Source of the DNA: Wallemia ichthyophaga EXF-994 | Lineage: Eukaryota; Basidiomycota; Wallemiomycetes; Wallemiales; Wallemiaceae | Length of the DNA stretch: 64,000 nt | Reading direction: 5' to 3' | Assembly: GCF_000400465.1 (NCBI RefSeq) | Contig: NW_008806283.1 | Span: 366,570 to 430,569, forward strand | Shown here: in pieces, positions 1 to 13,501 of the stretch | How positions within the stretch are numbered: the first letter of the stretch is position 1 | How the letters are laid out: every line of letters begins with the position of its first letter | Position numbers and translations under genes: made by a program | The notes under the pieces: generated by a model | Database searches by the model: none | Told to the model about the DNA's origin: nothing | The model's input: the letters and a program-made list of their open reading frames with translations, nothing else

Positions 1-1
1 T

Positions 2-1698
2 GAACCGGAATCACCTCCTCAAGAGCAGCAGCCCCAACGATCACATAAAGACCCCATGAACGATATGCTCTCACACGTACCAAAACGTATGAATCAAAAC
101 AACGCATACGAAGAAGAGCAGAGGAAGCATGCTCATGCTCAGCAACAGAAGGAGCAGCGTGAGAAGAATAGGGCTGAAGAATACGCACGTGAAGCTGAAA
201 TGATCGTGGAGCAAGAAAGGAGGGAGAGATCTAAGATGGTATGCTGGCGTGCTATATAGCTACAAGCGACCCCACTCACACTCCCCCACAGCCTTCTTAT
301 CCTGGTTTAGAGCAGTATGAGATTATCGACAAAATGGGTGACGGTGCATTCTCAAACGTATACAAGGCTTTGGACACAAAGAATCATCAGAAGGTCGCTA
401 TCAAGGTCGTTAGAAAGTACGAGCTCTCCAGTCATCAACGCTCAAACATTCTTAAAGAAGTTCAAATTATGAGAGCTGTGAGGCATGAAAACATTATCAA
501 GCTTCTCACTTTCATCGACTCAAAAGAGTATTATCACTTGGTGTTAGAACTTTCTGAAGGCGGTGAACTGTTTCATCAGATCGTTAAACTCACATACTTT
601 AGTGAGGAATTGGCTAGACATGTCATCACTCAGGTTGCTGATGGCATTAGATACCTTCACAATGAAGCTGGTGTCGTTCATCGTGATATTAAACCTGAAA
701 ATATTCTTTTTGATAGGATTGAAATTTTTCCTTCAAAAACACCTCAAAAGAAGCCTTTCGATGAGGATAAGATGGATGAAGGTGAATTTAAACCAGGCAT
801 TGGTGGTGGTGAAATCGGTAAAGTAAAAATTGCAGACTTTGGTTTATCCAAGGTTGTTTGGGATCAGCAAACTATGACACCGTGTGGAACTGTTGGTTAC
901 ACTGCACCTGAGATTGTAAAGGATGAGAGATACTCACAATCTGTGGATATGTGGGCACTTGGATGTGTTTTATACACCATATTATGTGGATTCCCACCAT
1001 TCTACGATGAGTCTATACAGGTCTTGACAGAGAAAGTTGCTAGAGCGCAATTCACATTCCTTAGTCCATGGTGGGATGGAATATCTGACTCTTCAAAGGA
1101 TTTGATATCTCACTTGCTCTGTGTAGATCCAAGGAAGCGTTACGATATTAATGACTTCTTTGCACACCCATGGATGCAAGGTAGTTCGACTGGTAGAGCT
1201 GAAGAAAAGAGACCACCACCAACGCCACTTGATTCACCAATGTTTAGTGCAATGGGAGGCAACAGAAAGGCAATGCCATCTCCTGGTGTTGCGCAACTGA
1301 AGGAAGCATTCGATGTGACATATGCGGTACACAGAGCCGAAGAAGAAGGACGTCGCAAAGGCAAACCAAGCGGAGGCGGTGGGTTCCTTGGCAGCCTGAA
1401 TGAAGAAGAGGAAGAAGATGAAAGTCAGCAAATGTCAGGACATATGTCAAATCACCGTAAAGTAGCGGCTGTAAATGCAGCTAGACAGAAGGAAGCTATT
1501 AAGAAGACGCAAAGTAAGGAGCAAGAGAGGGAGAAGAAGCACACAGAAAAGTTGGGCGATGGAAGGGCAGGACCACGCGACAGACAGCCAAGGAAGACAT
1601 TTGACTTGGATTTGAGTGCAGCGACGCTGATTGATAAGAGGAAGAAGAAAGGGGCTGTAGAACCAGCTGTAGAGGCATCGACAAAGCCACGGGAATAA
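2..1698 (+). CDS. RCK2: Rck2/Srk1-type MAPK-activated protein kinase (5' end outside window)
   Basis: Serine/threonine kinase of the CaMK/MAPKAP group, as fungal Rck1/Rck2/Srk1, which act downstream of the stress MAPK Hog1/Sty1. The frame is open from base 2 without a stop, so the true start probably lies upstream; the first ATG in the window is at 56. One intron, 239-291, joins a Q/E/R-rich N-terminal stretch to the kinase domain. Visible motifs: glycine loop GDGAFSNVY, VAIK lysine, HRDIKPEN catalytic loop, DFGLSK, and activation segment TPCGTVGYTAPE. An acidic/basic insert lies between HRD and DFG, as in Rck kinases. The C-terminal tail of about 150 residues is rich in K/E/R with a basic RKKK patch near the end. 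Family membership is clear; the link to a Hog1 orthologue is inferred from the family. Confidence 0.9.
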
Positions 1699-1788
1699 GA
1701 AATGTATACCTGAAAGAATATTGTTTTAAGTAAATTTATATGTTGTCATGACTGAATCATTTCTCGAGTCGACGTCCATCAAACGCCA

Positions 1789-4700
1789 ATGTTCAAAGTG
1801 CGTTGGAATCGCAAGAAATCTGACCAAAAGACACCGAGCTCACCAATAACACCATTACATCCCCTTAATGATAATTTAGAGTCACCTGCTCGCCAGAGCC
1901 TCTCTGATGGTGGTCTCCAACCAGTACCGCTTAATCATCCATCACCGAATTTCGTCAGTCCAATTAGTCCATCTGCGAATGCGATATTAGCTGATCAAGA
2001 GGATAAATATGACAATTGCCCTGTTTGCTTGGAGCCGCTTTCATTCTCGTTTAGACTTCCTGGTGAGTGATATCGTTGGGGATTCAATATCAAATTTAAT
2101 TCAACGGCACAGGCGAGAAACCGCACATTGTACCACTCTGTGGACACGCTTTACACGATCAGTGCTTCACCCAGGTCTATGGTCCTCTTCCTTCTGCTAA
2201 AATGCCTTCCAAGAGTCTGGGTGTGTGTGGAATCTGCAGGAAGCCCATGAAACTATCTGATGACGCTGATGTACAATCCAATAAGAAAACGTCAAAAATC
2301 AATAAACTCGATAAACTCGCTGGGATCGCTTCTCCGCCGCTTGGACGCGATTTACAAACATCGCATTCCTCAAATAGCTTAAATAATCAATACGCGTCTT
2401 ACACCTCTCAAGCCTCTTACGCGTCTTATCAAAAGAATAGCGCTGGTAGCGGTGGTAACTTTCAGTCTTCTCCATCAGATTCCCCTTCAGATCCACTAGA
2501 TAGCTCCGCTGATGACGCTATACCAGCAGCAACTACAAACAGCTCAAACACTTCAATATCAAATAACTCAAAGTCGTCTTACAACGAACTAGTCTCACCT
2601 AATATATCTATAAGGACGGAATTTAACGCTGCTATCCGACCACATATAGATCAAAAATCCGCCATTACCGCTATCGTTACAGTCGGTATTCCTTCAAGGC
2701 ACTCTGACTCTGACCACGTTAAGAATTCGAATCACCCTTCCTTAGTTAGATACCAAGAGCGTCATCATGCCTTATACGATAATGAGACATTTGCACCTTT
2801 AAACAGATCTGAAAGTAGAACTTCGGGGGACAACACTTCTATTAGCTCATCTTCAAACTTTTCTACACAGGCGCAACCCGCTCAACCCACTCAACCCCAA
2901 CAGACTAATTCAAAACCACTGAAGTCTGTTGCTTCAGATTTATATGCTAGGATACTCGATTGGAAGGGCAACAACCCCCACAGCTTCGGATCACTCTTGT
3001 TGTACTCACTTTGTCTGACTATACGGAGGTCGACGCAATCACAGACTGCGCAAGTTTTCTTGTTTGAAAACGCCCTGATTTGTGTCTCAGAGGACAGAAA
3101 AAGCGCACCCTTGAAAGATGGCAACAAGTCACTCAAATTAAAAGGAAAAATTTATATATCGAATATAAGAAGGTGAGTCATGTTTCACCCTTTTTGAAGC
3201 CACACTGACAATCACACAGAGTTGTCTCAATTGGTGATACAGGTCTCGTTTTGGAAACAGAAGCTGAAGATTTTCGTGACTTGACACTCATGTTCATTAT
3301 GCGTGATGAGCGTGAACAGTGGAAATCTCAGTTCGATAAATTGATCTTTTCATCTGTCAACGTCCACCATCAATCGCAACCAGAACAGCAACCAGATTCA
3401 CCTCAAATGTCTTTGCGTGATAGGGTTGAAAACGATCGATCCGGTCGGCTTCTGTCACCGCAGACTGGCCCAAACCGTCAATCAATACAATCACCACACC
3501 AAACCAGTATGACTTCACCATCTTCATTCGGAGGTGTACCAATATCCCCAATGTCACTTCCTCACTCACCAAGGTCCACTCAGGCTAGCTCGATTGCGAC
3601 ATCAGGTGTATCTTCTAATCCATCAGACGTCTCGACATCAGCATTTGGAATGTCCTATGCGGCACCTGGCGATAACAAGGGTAGAGACTCGTTCAGATCA
3701 TCGTTTCAGTTTACCGGCAATCCTCCAATTTTCAATGAGCAGAATTTAGCACCGCTCTCGCCACACGACGGTACGCTGTATCCCCATGCGCCAGCTGACA
3801 TTGTGCTCATTTTGCCACTCCCTACATCTCAACATGGCAGCCCAACACTCAAACTCAGGTTCTTAAAATCATCGTTGGAGTTTGTGATTAACAAGCTTGG
3901 TCATCGAGACAGAATTTGCGTTGTTACATTCAAGTCCATTCAGGGCGGAGCGTTGCGCAGAACGCCATTCATATCACCATCCTCCGTCAGCGGTAAGCAG
4001 AAGCTAAGTAGATTTTTGGAGACATTCGGGAGCAACTGGGAGGATTCAGTGTATGGGATAGACGGCGCAGTCGACCCATTCAAAGTCGGTACCAAAGATG
4101 ACGAGAAAACAGATGTCGTGACGGCAATGAACGCAGCCCTGGATGGAGTGTTGCAGAGAACAGCAAAAAATTCAGTCACAGGAATATTTCTCGTCAGCGA
4201 TAATCAAGATCCAACGAGACGTGCGCAGATGGAATTGGTGTTGGCGCGCGCTGAAGCAGCCTCCGTACCAATACACACACTAGGTTGGAGTAGAGTGCAC
4301 GATCCCTCTTCACTCTGGCTTCTCTCCTCACATACTGGTGGCACCTACACTTTCGTGAAGGAGTGGAACCAATTGAGGGACTGCATAGCTGGTGCTGTTG
4401 GTGGACTGTTCAGCGTTGCAGCCACAAACATGAAGCTGCACATAAATGTCCTCGACTGGCCAATGATACGAGTGAGAAAGGTGTCACCATCTACATCAAC
4501 CATAGTTTCCAACGAGGGTAATGAAGTACATGTAGAGCTGGGTGAAATTCATTACGGTGAACAGAGAGAGTTGCTCGTCGAGATGGATCTCATCCACCCA
4601 ATTAAAGCTACCATTGGCAGTTCGGGCCAAAATACCAAACGGTTGTCGAGATACTCGGCGCAAGCCAACGTCAACTCAAATATTCAAGATGGATTGTCTG

Positions 4701-5470
4701 GTTTGAGTGTGGGTGAAACTATGTCAGACGCATACGATGATATGATTGATGAGGTAAGTGATTACCATTTGTGGTGTTCTTGCGTGTGCAGTGTATTCTA
4801 ACACGATATTCAACAGGCAGCTCTTTTTGAAGTTGATGCGTCATATCACGATCCAAATGTCGGTAGATCGGTCTCGCGTTTAGTGCAGCCAGTGCTGTTG
4901 ACTATGACAATCTACCCTAATATCCAACCAGACGCTCATACAACAATCGGCTCATCCCCAACCCTCATCTCCCAGCGTCTCAATGCAATACTCGGCAGTC
5001 CAGATGCTAAGGTGATAAGACGCAGGATGGAGTTGCTTTCATCGGATATGATAACACGCGCACTAATACTGATTTCGCGTAAAAATAACGTTCAAGCACA
5101 AAGATTACTCACTGAGACGGTACGTTTGGTGAGAATGGCTATAAGCAATCTAGTCAACTCCACGTCCTTCTCTCCGACTGTTAATTCACCATCAATGTCC
5201 ATCACACCTAACAGATTCAAAAAGGATCATGGCATACTTAATACTGCCGATATACTCGAGGCTATTTTGTTTGAACTCGAGAGTTTACTTGAAGGATTGG
5301 AAGAGCACAAGGAAAATTTTGACCGCGAGCAGCGTAATCTTGGTGCTCAGCAAGCTATGATACTTAGAGATCAAAAGAGCTGGACTGGAAGAAGTCCAAT
5401 CGAGAGGTTGTTCTGGAATTTTGATAATTCGAGAGCCTTGCTTGTCAAATCACTTGACTGGAATAAATAG
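1789..5470 (+). CDS. RING - PH - vWA protein with Ste5/Far1-like scaffold architecture
   Basis: Exons 1789-2062, 2113-3172, 3220-4753 and 4817-5470 give 1173 residues. A RING-type zinc finger begins near residue 77 (CPVC, then CGHALHDQC, then CGIC). A PH-like domain lies at about 362-488 and a von Willebrand A fold at about 636-841, followed by a helical C-terminus. Ser/Pro/Thr-rich linkers separate the domains. The order RING, PH, vWA is that of the yeast pheromone-MAPK scaffolds Ste5 and Far1, so a scaffold or E3-ligase role is plausible. The vWA segment begins DIVLILPLPTS, so the DxSxS metal site looks degenerate. The first intron splits the RING, and all splice joins keep frame. Molecular function is inferred from architecture only; a plain RING/vWA ubiquitin ligase is the main alternative. 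Confidence 0.8.
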
Positions 5471-5655
5471 TCTGAAGTTTCTATATTATAGGCATATGGG
5501 AAAATTTCACGGACTAACGCAATACACGGACCAACGCAATAAAACTACAAGTCGCTAACTTTGCTAAACTTTAATGAATATACTAAGCTCCTCTTTAATA
5601 ATCGTGTTTACTTCTTAACATGTATATTTTCGATTTACATTTAATACAACCAAGT

Positions 5656-6846
5656 TTATAAGTTTATTTGAGATTGCATATCCTCATTGTAAGCGCCTTT
5701 GAGGGCGTTAGATACGCTAAGATCCGCCATAGCATAACGAGTTTCAACTGTCGAGCTTCCGATGTGAGGGAGGAGGAACACTTTGTCATTCTTTACGAGA
5801 GGGTGATTGCTGTCGATATGTGGTTCTCCTTCGATAACGTCTAAGCCAGCACCGGCAATGACATTCTCGTTGATAGCGTCGTTAAGTGCGTATGTGTCCT
5901 TTTGTGAGCGTTAGACAGTTGCTTTTACGCGAATGTTGGAATGCACCCACAATGAGCGGTCCTCTTGCAACGTTCACCACGAATGACGTCTTTTTCATAT
6001 TGTTGAGGAAGTCTCTGTTGATGATGTGTTTCATATCTGCAGTCATGGCTGCGAGGAGGATGAGTGCATCTGAGTCTTGGGCGAGTGTGGAAAGATCGAC
6101 GCGCTTAATTTCAATGTCGTACGTTTTTGATAGCTCAGCATTTCTTGCGGATCTATCTGTACGTCCTAGGCTGGGTCAGTGGACTGAGAAAAGAGAGGGA
6201 GAAAGAAAGACACACCTGAGTCAGTGTAGATGACTTTCTTGATTCCGAATGGAACAAGTCTGTGCATGGTAGCCTGTGCAATACGACCAAATCTAACAAA
6301 ACACAAAGCAAGTCAAAGTCAGCTAGGATCGTGTGTTGATACTCCCCACACTCACCCCAAAAAACCGAGTGTCTTATTCTCGCTCAACTGTCCAGCCATG
6401 AGGAGTGGGCCCCAACCGACCTGTGGCCATTGATTTCTTTGAATAAAGGCAATTGACTCGCTAGCACGTCTGGCAGCGGCGAGATAAAGCAAGGCGCCAA
6501 TTTCCGCAGTAGCGCTAGTGAGTAAGTCAGGAGTATTCGAAAGTCTCACATTGCGCTCTTTCAGCTGAGCCAAATCACAGTGGTCCACTCCGACAGACAT
6601 GGTGCTGATTGCTTTGAGATTAGTGCCTGCTTTATCGAGCAGCTCTTTGTCAACCTTATCGCTTAGCATTACTAGGAGAGCGTCTGCACCGCTGACATTA
6701 TCGAGCAGCCATTCTCTGGGGGCCGGAGTGTCCGTCTCCCAGCAAGTCAGATTCACAGGCCTGGATTGGAATTTTGCCATAATTTCAGGCATTAGTGGAC
6801 GTGTGAGCACTATTTTAGGTATATTCAAGGTGCCTGCGATGCGCAT
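5656..6846 (-). CDS. D-isomer-specific 2-hydroxyacid dehydrogenase (glyoxylate/hydroxypyruvate reductase-like)
   Basis: NAD(P)H-dependent reductase of the GRHPR/GOR1 family, expected to reduce glyoxylate or hydroxypyruvate. Exons from the start: 6356-6846, 6216-6292, 5951-6165, 5656-5898, giving 341 residues, typical for the family. Visible features: SVGVDHCD in the substrate domain, SNTPDLLTSATAE, the Rossmann motif LGFLGFGRIAQ built across intron 1, VNVARGPLID spanning intron 3, and ENVIAGAGLDVIEGEP before the C-terminal HIGSST catalytic histidine region. The ATG at 6846 directly precedes the conserved VLTRP strand, so this start is favoured. The next minus-strand gene, DAP1, ends 74 bp upstream. 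Exact substrate cannot be read from sequence. Confidence 0.9.
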
Positions 6847-6920
6847 GTCGTTGTAAAATGATAAGGAGTTGGGCGTGGTGCAAGCACAAGTACAAGCCTG
6901 GATTTAGTGTGCTGGACTGC

Positions 6921-7519
6921 TCAGACCACTCTGCCTACAATGTTGTAGCGCTTGCTAAAGAATTTAAACCAATCTGAGCAGTGTTAGATAAGCGGCTGCT
7001 GCGCTAACCCCCACACACCGTCAAGCACAGAAGATTCCTTCTCTGTGAGAGTACTGTAGTCCGCAACAGCGTCTTCCGGATTCAAGCTGCTCATCCCCAG
7101 CCCTCTGCTACCGTCCTTGCCCTGGAACGGGATGTCAGCCAATGACGCTACCGTGATTAGGCAACAGTACAGCGAAAATATTGTATGACTTGCCGCTGCC
7201 GTACATGTCAGCCTTCTTGGTCACATCGAATACCGTCCCTTTGATTGCGACGTATATTGGCTTATCGTTGCTGCCGTCGTGCATGCTCAACTCCGCGGCG
7301 CTGATAGGCGTGTCCTTTGGTGGATCTAGTTGGGCTGCTGGTGCTTGCATGGGCTAGTATTATGTTAGCTGGTAGCGCGAAAAATGGCACGCAGCGCACA
7401 CTCTTGTTATCGTCCTCAGATGGTTCTAAAGCAAGGTGAGAATCAGTTTATGATTTGAGCAGACCTTAATTCTCACCCTGGCCTGCGAAATAACTCTTTA
7501 CACTATCGAAGAATCCCAT
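6921..7519 (-). CDS. DAP1: Dap1/PGRMC-type cytochrome b5-like heme protein
   Basis: Small heme-binding protein of the membrane-associated progesterone receptor family; in fungi Dap1 supports sterol-synthesis P450s such as Erg11. Five exons: 7477-7519, 7400-7425 (26 nt), 7171-7353, 7019-7121, 6921-6973; 135 residues. The b5-like core runs from PIYVAIKGTVFDVT through YGSGKSYNIFAGKDGSRGL, with the tyrosines used as axial heme ligand in this family, and ends DWFKFFSKRYNIVGRVV. Start at 7519 gives MGFFDSVKSYF, which lacks the long N-terminal membrane anchor of animal PGRMC1. Only 29 bp separate this ATG from the stop codon of the upstream decarboxylase gene, so its promoter must overlap that gene's 3' end. 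Confidence 0.9.
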
Positions 7520-7548
7520 CGATGTAACCAGACAAGAATGATGCATAT

Positions 7549-9175
7549 CTAGAATCCATTTACAGTTTCTGCTCCAACGCGCGCTATCACGTGAAATGCT
7601 TTATCGACGTGTTTTTCCTTTGTTTGAGGACATCCGCATACGAATCTGACACAATATACACCATTCACCGCGGTATGCGTGAGACTGAGCTCGTTTCTAT
7701 GTGCAACAAGATTGCTATAGAATTTCCTGTTTAGCTCATTCACTGAACTGATTTCACTCCCTTCCCCACCTCGCAAACGAAAGACAGTAAGTGACAAACG
7801 GGGTTTACACACCAACTCAAACCTCCCATCCGATTTCAAAAGCTGTCTAAATCTCTCCCCAAGCTCTATAGAGCGGCGTATATGTTCTCTGAACCCCTCC
7901 ACTCCGTATGACTTGAGCATAAAGTATATCTTGGGACTCGAGAAGTGTCGTCCGAGACCTATAATGCAGTCCTTGAAGTCAAGCACCTGTCCAGAGTCTG
8001 TGGCTTTATTGCGCAGGTATTCCGGCGTGATTGTCAGAGCATCCGTTATTGACCTGAGGTCACGAACGAAGAATGCAACGGTAGACATGCTAACTAAGCC
8101 CATCTGAGAGTGGAGGGTGTAAAGTGTAGAGTGTCAGCGGATGATATACCACATAAGGACAAACACCCACCTTATGCATACCTATATTGATAGAATCCGC
8201 GTACTGATTTATAGCGGCCAGCATCAATTCGTCGCGCACCTCTGGGACAGCGAGGTGAGTACCAGCCCAAGCGGCGTCGATGTGCATCCACAGCCGATTC
8301 TGTCTGGCGACAGAGCCTACGCTGTCGACCGAGTCAACCGCACCAGTGCTCGTCGTACCTACAGTTGCAACAACAATGAAAGGCACAAGACCATTCTGGC
8401 GGTCCTCCGCCACCGCACGCGCCACTGCCTCGCCAGTGAGTGCCAGCTCGGTCTCTGCGCTCACCTCCAAAAGGCGTATGCGGAGATTGAGCACGCGGGC
8501 TGCCTTGCTTGCGGAGGAATGTGTTTGGGTTGACGCATACACCACCAGACGAGACTGATCGCGCGTTTCATTTTCGTGCAAATACTTTTCTCTCGCTGCA
8601 GTCACAGCTACCAGGATAGACTCACTGGAGCTGGCCTGTACAACTCCGCCTCCAGCTCCCCTCCGGAAGTGGTGGAAGGTGTCTTGCAATCCGAATAAAT
8701 TTGCCAGCCAGTCCATCACTTGTAACTCGAGCTCTGAGCACGGATTTGAGTCCCAGCTGAATCCTGGATTGTTGATTGAAGATATCAGCATTTCGCTAAG
8801 CATCGACTCAAATGAGGTGTTCGCGGGGAAGTAGTGGAATGCGCTTGGATGCTGCCAGTGGTTGAGACCTGGCAAAACTACATCTCTAAACTCATCCTGT
8901 ATTTCACCAAATGACGTGCCGCGATTTGGAGGTGCGTCTACGTAGCATCAACGATGGTGCTTTGACAGCTGCCAACACACACGCACCAGCTATTGCTCCC
9001 CTAAGATACCCAGGCTTGACATCTGACTGGACTGCTATCGACGATGGATCGTCTCTGAGCGACTTGTAGTAGTTGTAGATCCTATCAACTGTCCTAAAGC
9101 ACAATGAGCTCAGTTTTTACCATCCAACACACATCCTAACTCGTATCCGTTTCGCTTGAACTCCTCGAGATCCAT
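7549..9175 (-). CDS. Aromatic L-amino-acid decarboxylase (group II PLP decarboxylase)
   Basis: PLP enzyme of the DDC/tyrosine/tryptophan decarboxylase family. Exons 9141-9175, 8987-9093, 8171-8937, 7549-8103; 487 residues, the usual length. Start MDLEEFKRNGYE with TVDRI after intron 1 matches the family N-terminus; PGYLR, APPNRGTSFGEIQDEF and LPGLNHWQHPSAFHYFPA follow. The PLP site is HIDAAWAGT and the Schiff-base lysine is K303 in NIGMHK, the last codon before intron 3. The residue after the lysine is Met rather than the usual Trp (HKW), which may affect the active-site loop. Product (tyramine, tryptamine or other) cannot be decided. Intron 1 uses the donor GTTAGG. Confidence 0.9.
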
Positions 9176-9355
9176 TTGATGACAAGATGAAACGGAAATC
9201 GACAGCAGTCAGACACAGCCAGACGCATTATAGCACATACGACACACGCAAATTTAAAGAAATGAAATTCGAGTTTGACAAGGGAAAAGGTGGAGAATAT
9301 AATTAAGAATGTTCAATGCTTTCAAAGGTCAACATGGCGTATTCGTTGAGTTAAA

Positions 9356-10509
<1,154 letters not shown>

Positions 10510-11701
10510 TGTATTTTATTTTATACGTGAGCGCTCGAATTGAAGGAGAGCGCGTAAATTCATCCAGCGCAGGGAGCAGCCTAGGTGGGTGGTGTGGGAG
10601 AGCTGTATGGTGAATATATTACGTGGTTATACCTGACATACTCCCGTAATCCCACACATACTGAGCCTCTCGCTTGAAATTTTTATCTAATTGTTGTCTT
10701 CTCAATTGGTCTAGCCAGGCGGGGTAAAGAGGGCTATGTAGTATGTATCGGAACTGTCACAATTAATAGGCAATAGATGGCCCATTCTCCTTTCCCCTCC
10801 TTTCTATTCTATGAAATAACCCGCCTTAAACTTCATATCTTTTGCATCAACGGCGCACAAAGTATCATTAGACGGGAAGAATTATCACATTTTATCACTA
10901 TAGACTACTTCATATTGACTTAGCGTGACGAACGCGCCGGCAATGAGAGCATATGGAGGAGGCAACTAGCAATCAGCTATCTCAGTCTTTTCGAAAGCGC
11001 TATGGGGATTGAAATCAAGAAAAGGTCGTTTTCGTAATCATAGAGACAGCAGTCGAGTACAGAACCGGTTATCAGCTCAATTTGAATTACTCGGAGTGCC
11101 GTGTATGCATTCCGATGGTCACTTTGAATTCTACGTTGAATTGCGCCAATTACAACTTTTCTGCAATAGATTGTAAAAACACTCTTGCTCTTCATCATAA
11201 AGCTCGAGATGAGATGCTATTCCCGCAATACAAACGACAGCTTCCCTTCAACAAGCTGAAAAAGCTAGAGAAGCTAGTACAGATATAGAAGACAGTGCGG
11301 TCAGAGATGACATCAAAAGCGAGTATGTTAATCAATCTTAAGATATAGTTTCGTTCCGCTACGGAGATCAAGATGTACATTACACAGATCTCAGGACAGC
11401 AAAATCTAAATATAAGTGTAACCTAAGTAATGAAAAATAAAAATATTATTTTTTTAGCCCAAGAAAAAGTCTCAGGAAGGTGGACTGTAGATACCGGAAG
11501 AGAAGATGGCTTTGAATGGATGGCGTCATAGCCTTTGGGTATTGGAATCTGTTTATTTTGGATTCACCTTGAAGCTATTGCTTTTATCGCTTTGAAACGA
11601 CTGTGAATATCTCGAATCAATCTGAAAGTGGGGCTTATCAATCTCTAGCCACACCGCTTTTTCTTCCCCTCCGACGACGTATACGCAACCAGACACCCAC
11701 A
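10510..11701. other. Intergenic region between PP1 and GAD1 with unresolved coding-like fragments
   Basis: This is 1.2 kb without a confident gene between the start codons of PP1 (minus) and glutamate decarboxylase (plus), so it must hold both promoters. Between about 10975 and 11440 on the plus strand several short open stretches have protein-like composition. One runs from about 10972 to a TAA near 11176 and contains FELLGVPCMHSDGHFEF. Another (about 11216-11338) contains AEKAREASTDIEDSAV, and a third (about 11345-11440) contains RYGDQDVHYTDL. No single splice set joining them from an ATG with standard sites was found. They may be a decayed gene or an unannotated multi-exon gene; neither is proven. 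No tRNA was seen here. Confidence 0.3.
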
Positions 11702-13501
11702 ATGCCTTTATCAAAGCACATCAACACTGAGAAACTCATTTCTGATTCACGCGATGACGCCAGAAGCCTCGTAGAAAGGGCATCCGGTGAAGAAGCTCGA
11801 AAGTACACCTCTAGAAGATACGGTCAAGCGCCTCTTCCTAAGGTTGGTGCTATTTGCCTTTAGTTTTGTATAAATGCTCACACTCCATAGTACGAATTCC
11901 CCTCTACCGGTGTCGATGATAATGTCGCGTACCAGCTCATTCACGACGAGCTAAATGGTGACAGTACACCATTCCTCAATCTCGCGTCATTCGTCACCAC
12001 TCGAATGTCCTCTTTGGGGCAAAAGTTGGTTGATGAAAATATCAACAAGAACATTGCAGACCAGGACCAATACAAGTCTTCATTTGAGCTGCAGAACCGT
12101 GTTATAAGCATGATGTCAGACCTATGGAAAGTTCCAAAGGACGGCTCCTGCTCAGCTGTCGGTACCGTGACCGCTGGATCAAGTGAAGGGCTTCTTATGG
12201 GCGTTTTGGCTTTGAAAAAGCTCTGGCAAGGCAAAGTAATAGCAGAGAATGCTGCGCTTGAATCTGCGCAAGCAAATAGTCAAAATGTCTCAAATACGAC
12301 ACCTGCTACACAAAAGCATAAAACCCCACGCAGCTTCAAAGAACCAGGTGGAAATATGATTTTCGCGTCATCTGCTCATTGCTGCGTAGAGAAGGCTGCC
12401 AGATATTTCGACTTGGAAGCGAGAATCGTCCCAATAGGCGAAAAAAGCTCTGAAAAAGGTGAAGGTAGCCGTTACACTCTTGATCCCGAAGCAATTCCGG
12501 ACCTTGTGGATGAGAATACCATCGGAGTGGTAGTCATCGCAGGCAGTACATATACAGGCCACATTGAGGACGTCATTGGTGTGAACAAAGTGTTAGATAG
12601 AGTCCAAAAAGAGCGTGGATTCGACATTCCTATCCACGTAGATGCTGCCTCAGGTGGATTCGTCCTGCCATTTGCTTTCCCTAAGCACAAGTGGGCATTT
12701 GACGTACCTCGCGTTCACTCCATAAACAGCTCAGGTCATAAATACGGTTAGCAGGATGTTAAAATTGGCTGAAATTCTCACTGACGATACTAAGGTGGTA
12801 CATACGTTGGCTCAGGTATCGTCATCTGGAAAGACGAGAAGCTCTTACCGAAGGAGCTCGTATTCGAAATGCACTATCTTGGTTCAACTGAGCTTTCATT
12901 CACGCTCAATTTCTCGCGTCCAGCAGCTCCAGTGATTGCGCAATACTACAACTTTATTAATCTAGGCTATGAAGGTTACTGTTCGATCTTGCAAAATGAC
13001 TTTTCTAATGCGCGTATTCTCGCACGTGCCCTCGAAAAAAGCGGCTACTTCGAGGTGCTATCTGACAATCATCGCCTCGATCCCAACAGCGATGTCAAGG
13101 ATAACCAGCTCGCTGAAGCATACGCACCTTCTCTCCCAGTCGTTGCCTTTAGATGGACCGACAAGTTCAGAGAAGAACACCCTTACCTCGAGCAGAAATG
13201 GGTGCAAATTTTGATGAAGACAAAGGGTTGGATCTTGCCAAATTATGGAATGAGTGAGAACTTGACATCTGTAGAGATTATCAGAGCAGTAATGAGAGAG
13301 GAGATGAGTGAAGACATGCTAGACATCCTCGTGAAGGACCTCATTGAAGTGCAAGAAGCGCTCACGGACGACAGCTCTGACTTTTATAAACTCGCTCTCA
13401 CCAGCTCGGGCAAAAAGCCATCTACAAAGCAACCCTCTGAAGATACACGTGAGGAAAAGAAAGAAGATGATGCTCACCAAGGCTACTCGCGTCCATGCTA
13501 A
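11702..13501 (+). CDS. GAD1: Glutamate decarboxylase
   Basis: PLP enzyme converting glutamate to GABA and CO2, first step of the GABA shunt; yeast Gad1 is needed for oxidative-stress tolerance. Exons 11702-11842, 11891-12746, 12795-13501; 567 residues. Motifs: NLASFVTTRM, TAGSSEG, PIHVDAASGGFVLPFAFP, and the Schiff-base lysine K331 in SSGHKYGG spanning intron 2; LGSTELSFTLNFSR follows. The start MPLSKHINTEKL is the first ATG in frame and has the good context CACAATGC. The acidic/basic C-terminal tail is short and ends GYSRPC; a calmodulin-binding Trp-rich tail as in plants is not visible. The family is certain. Confidence 0.95.
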
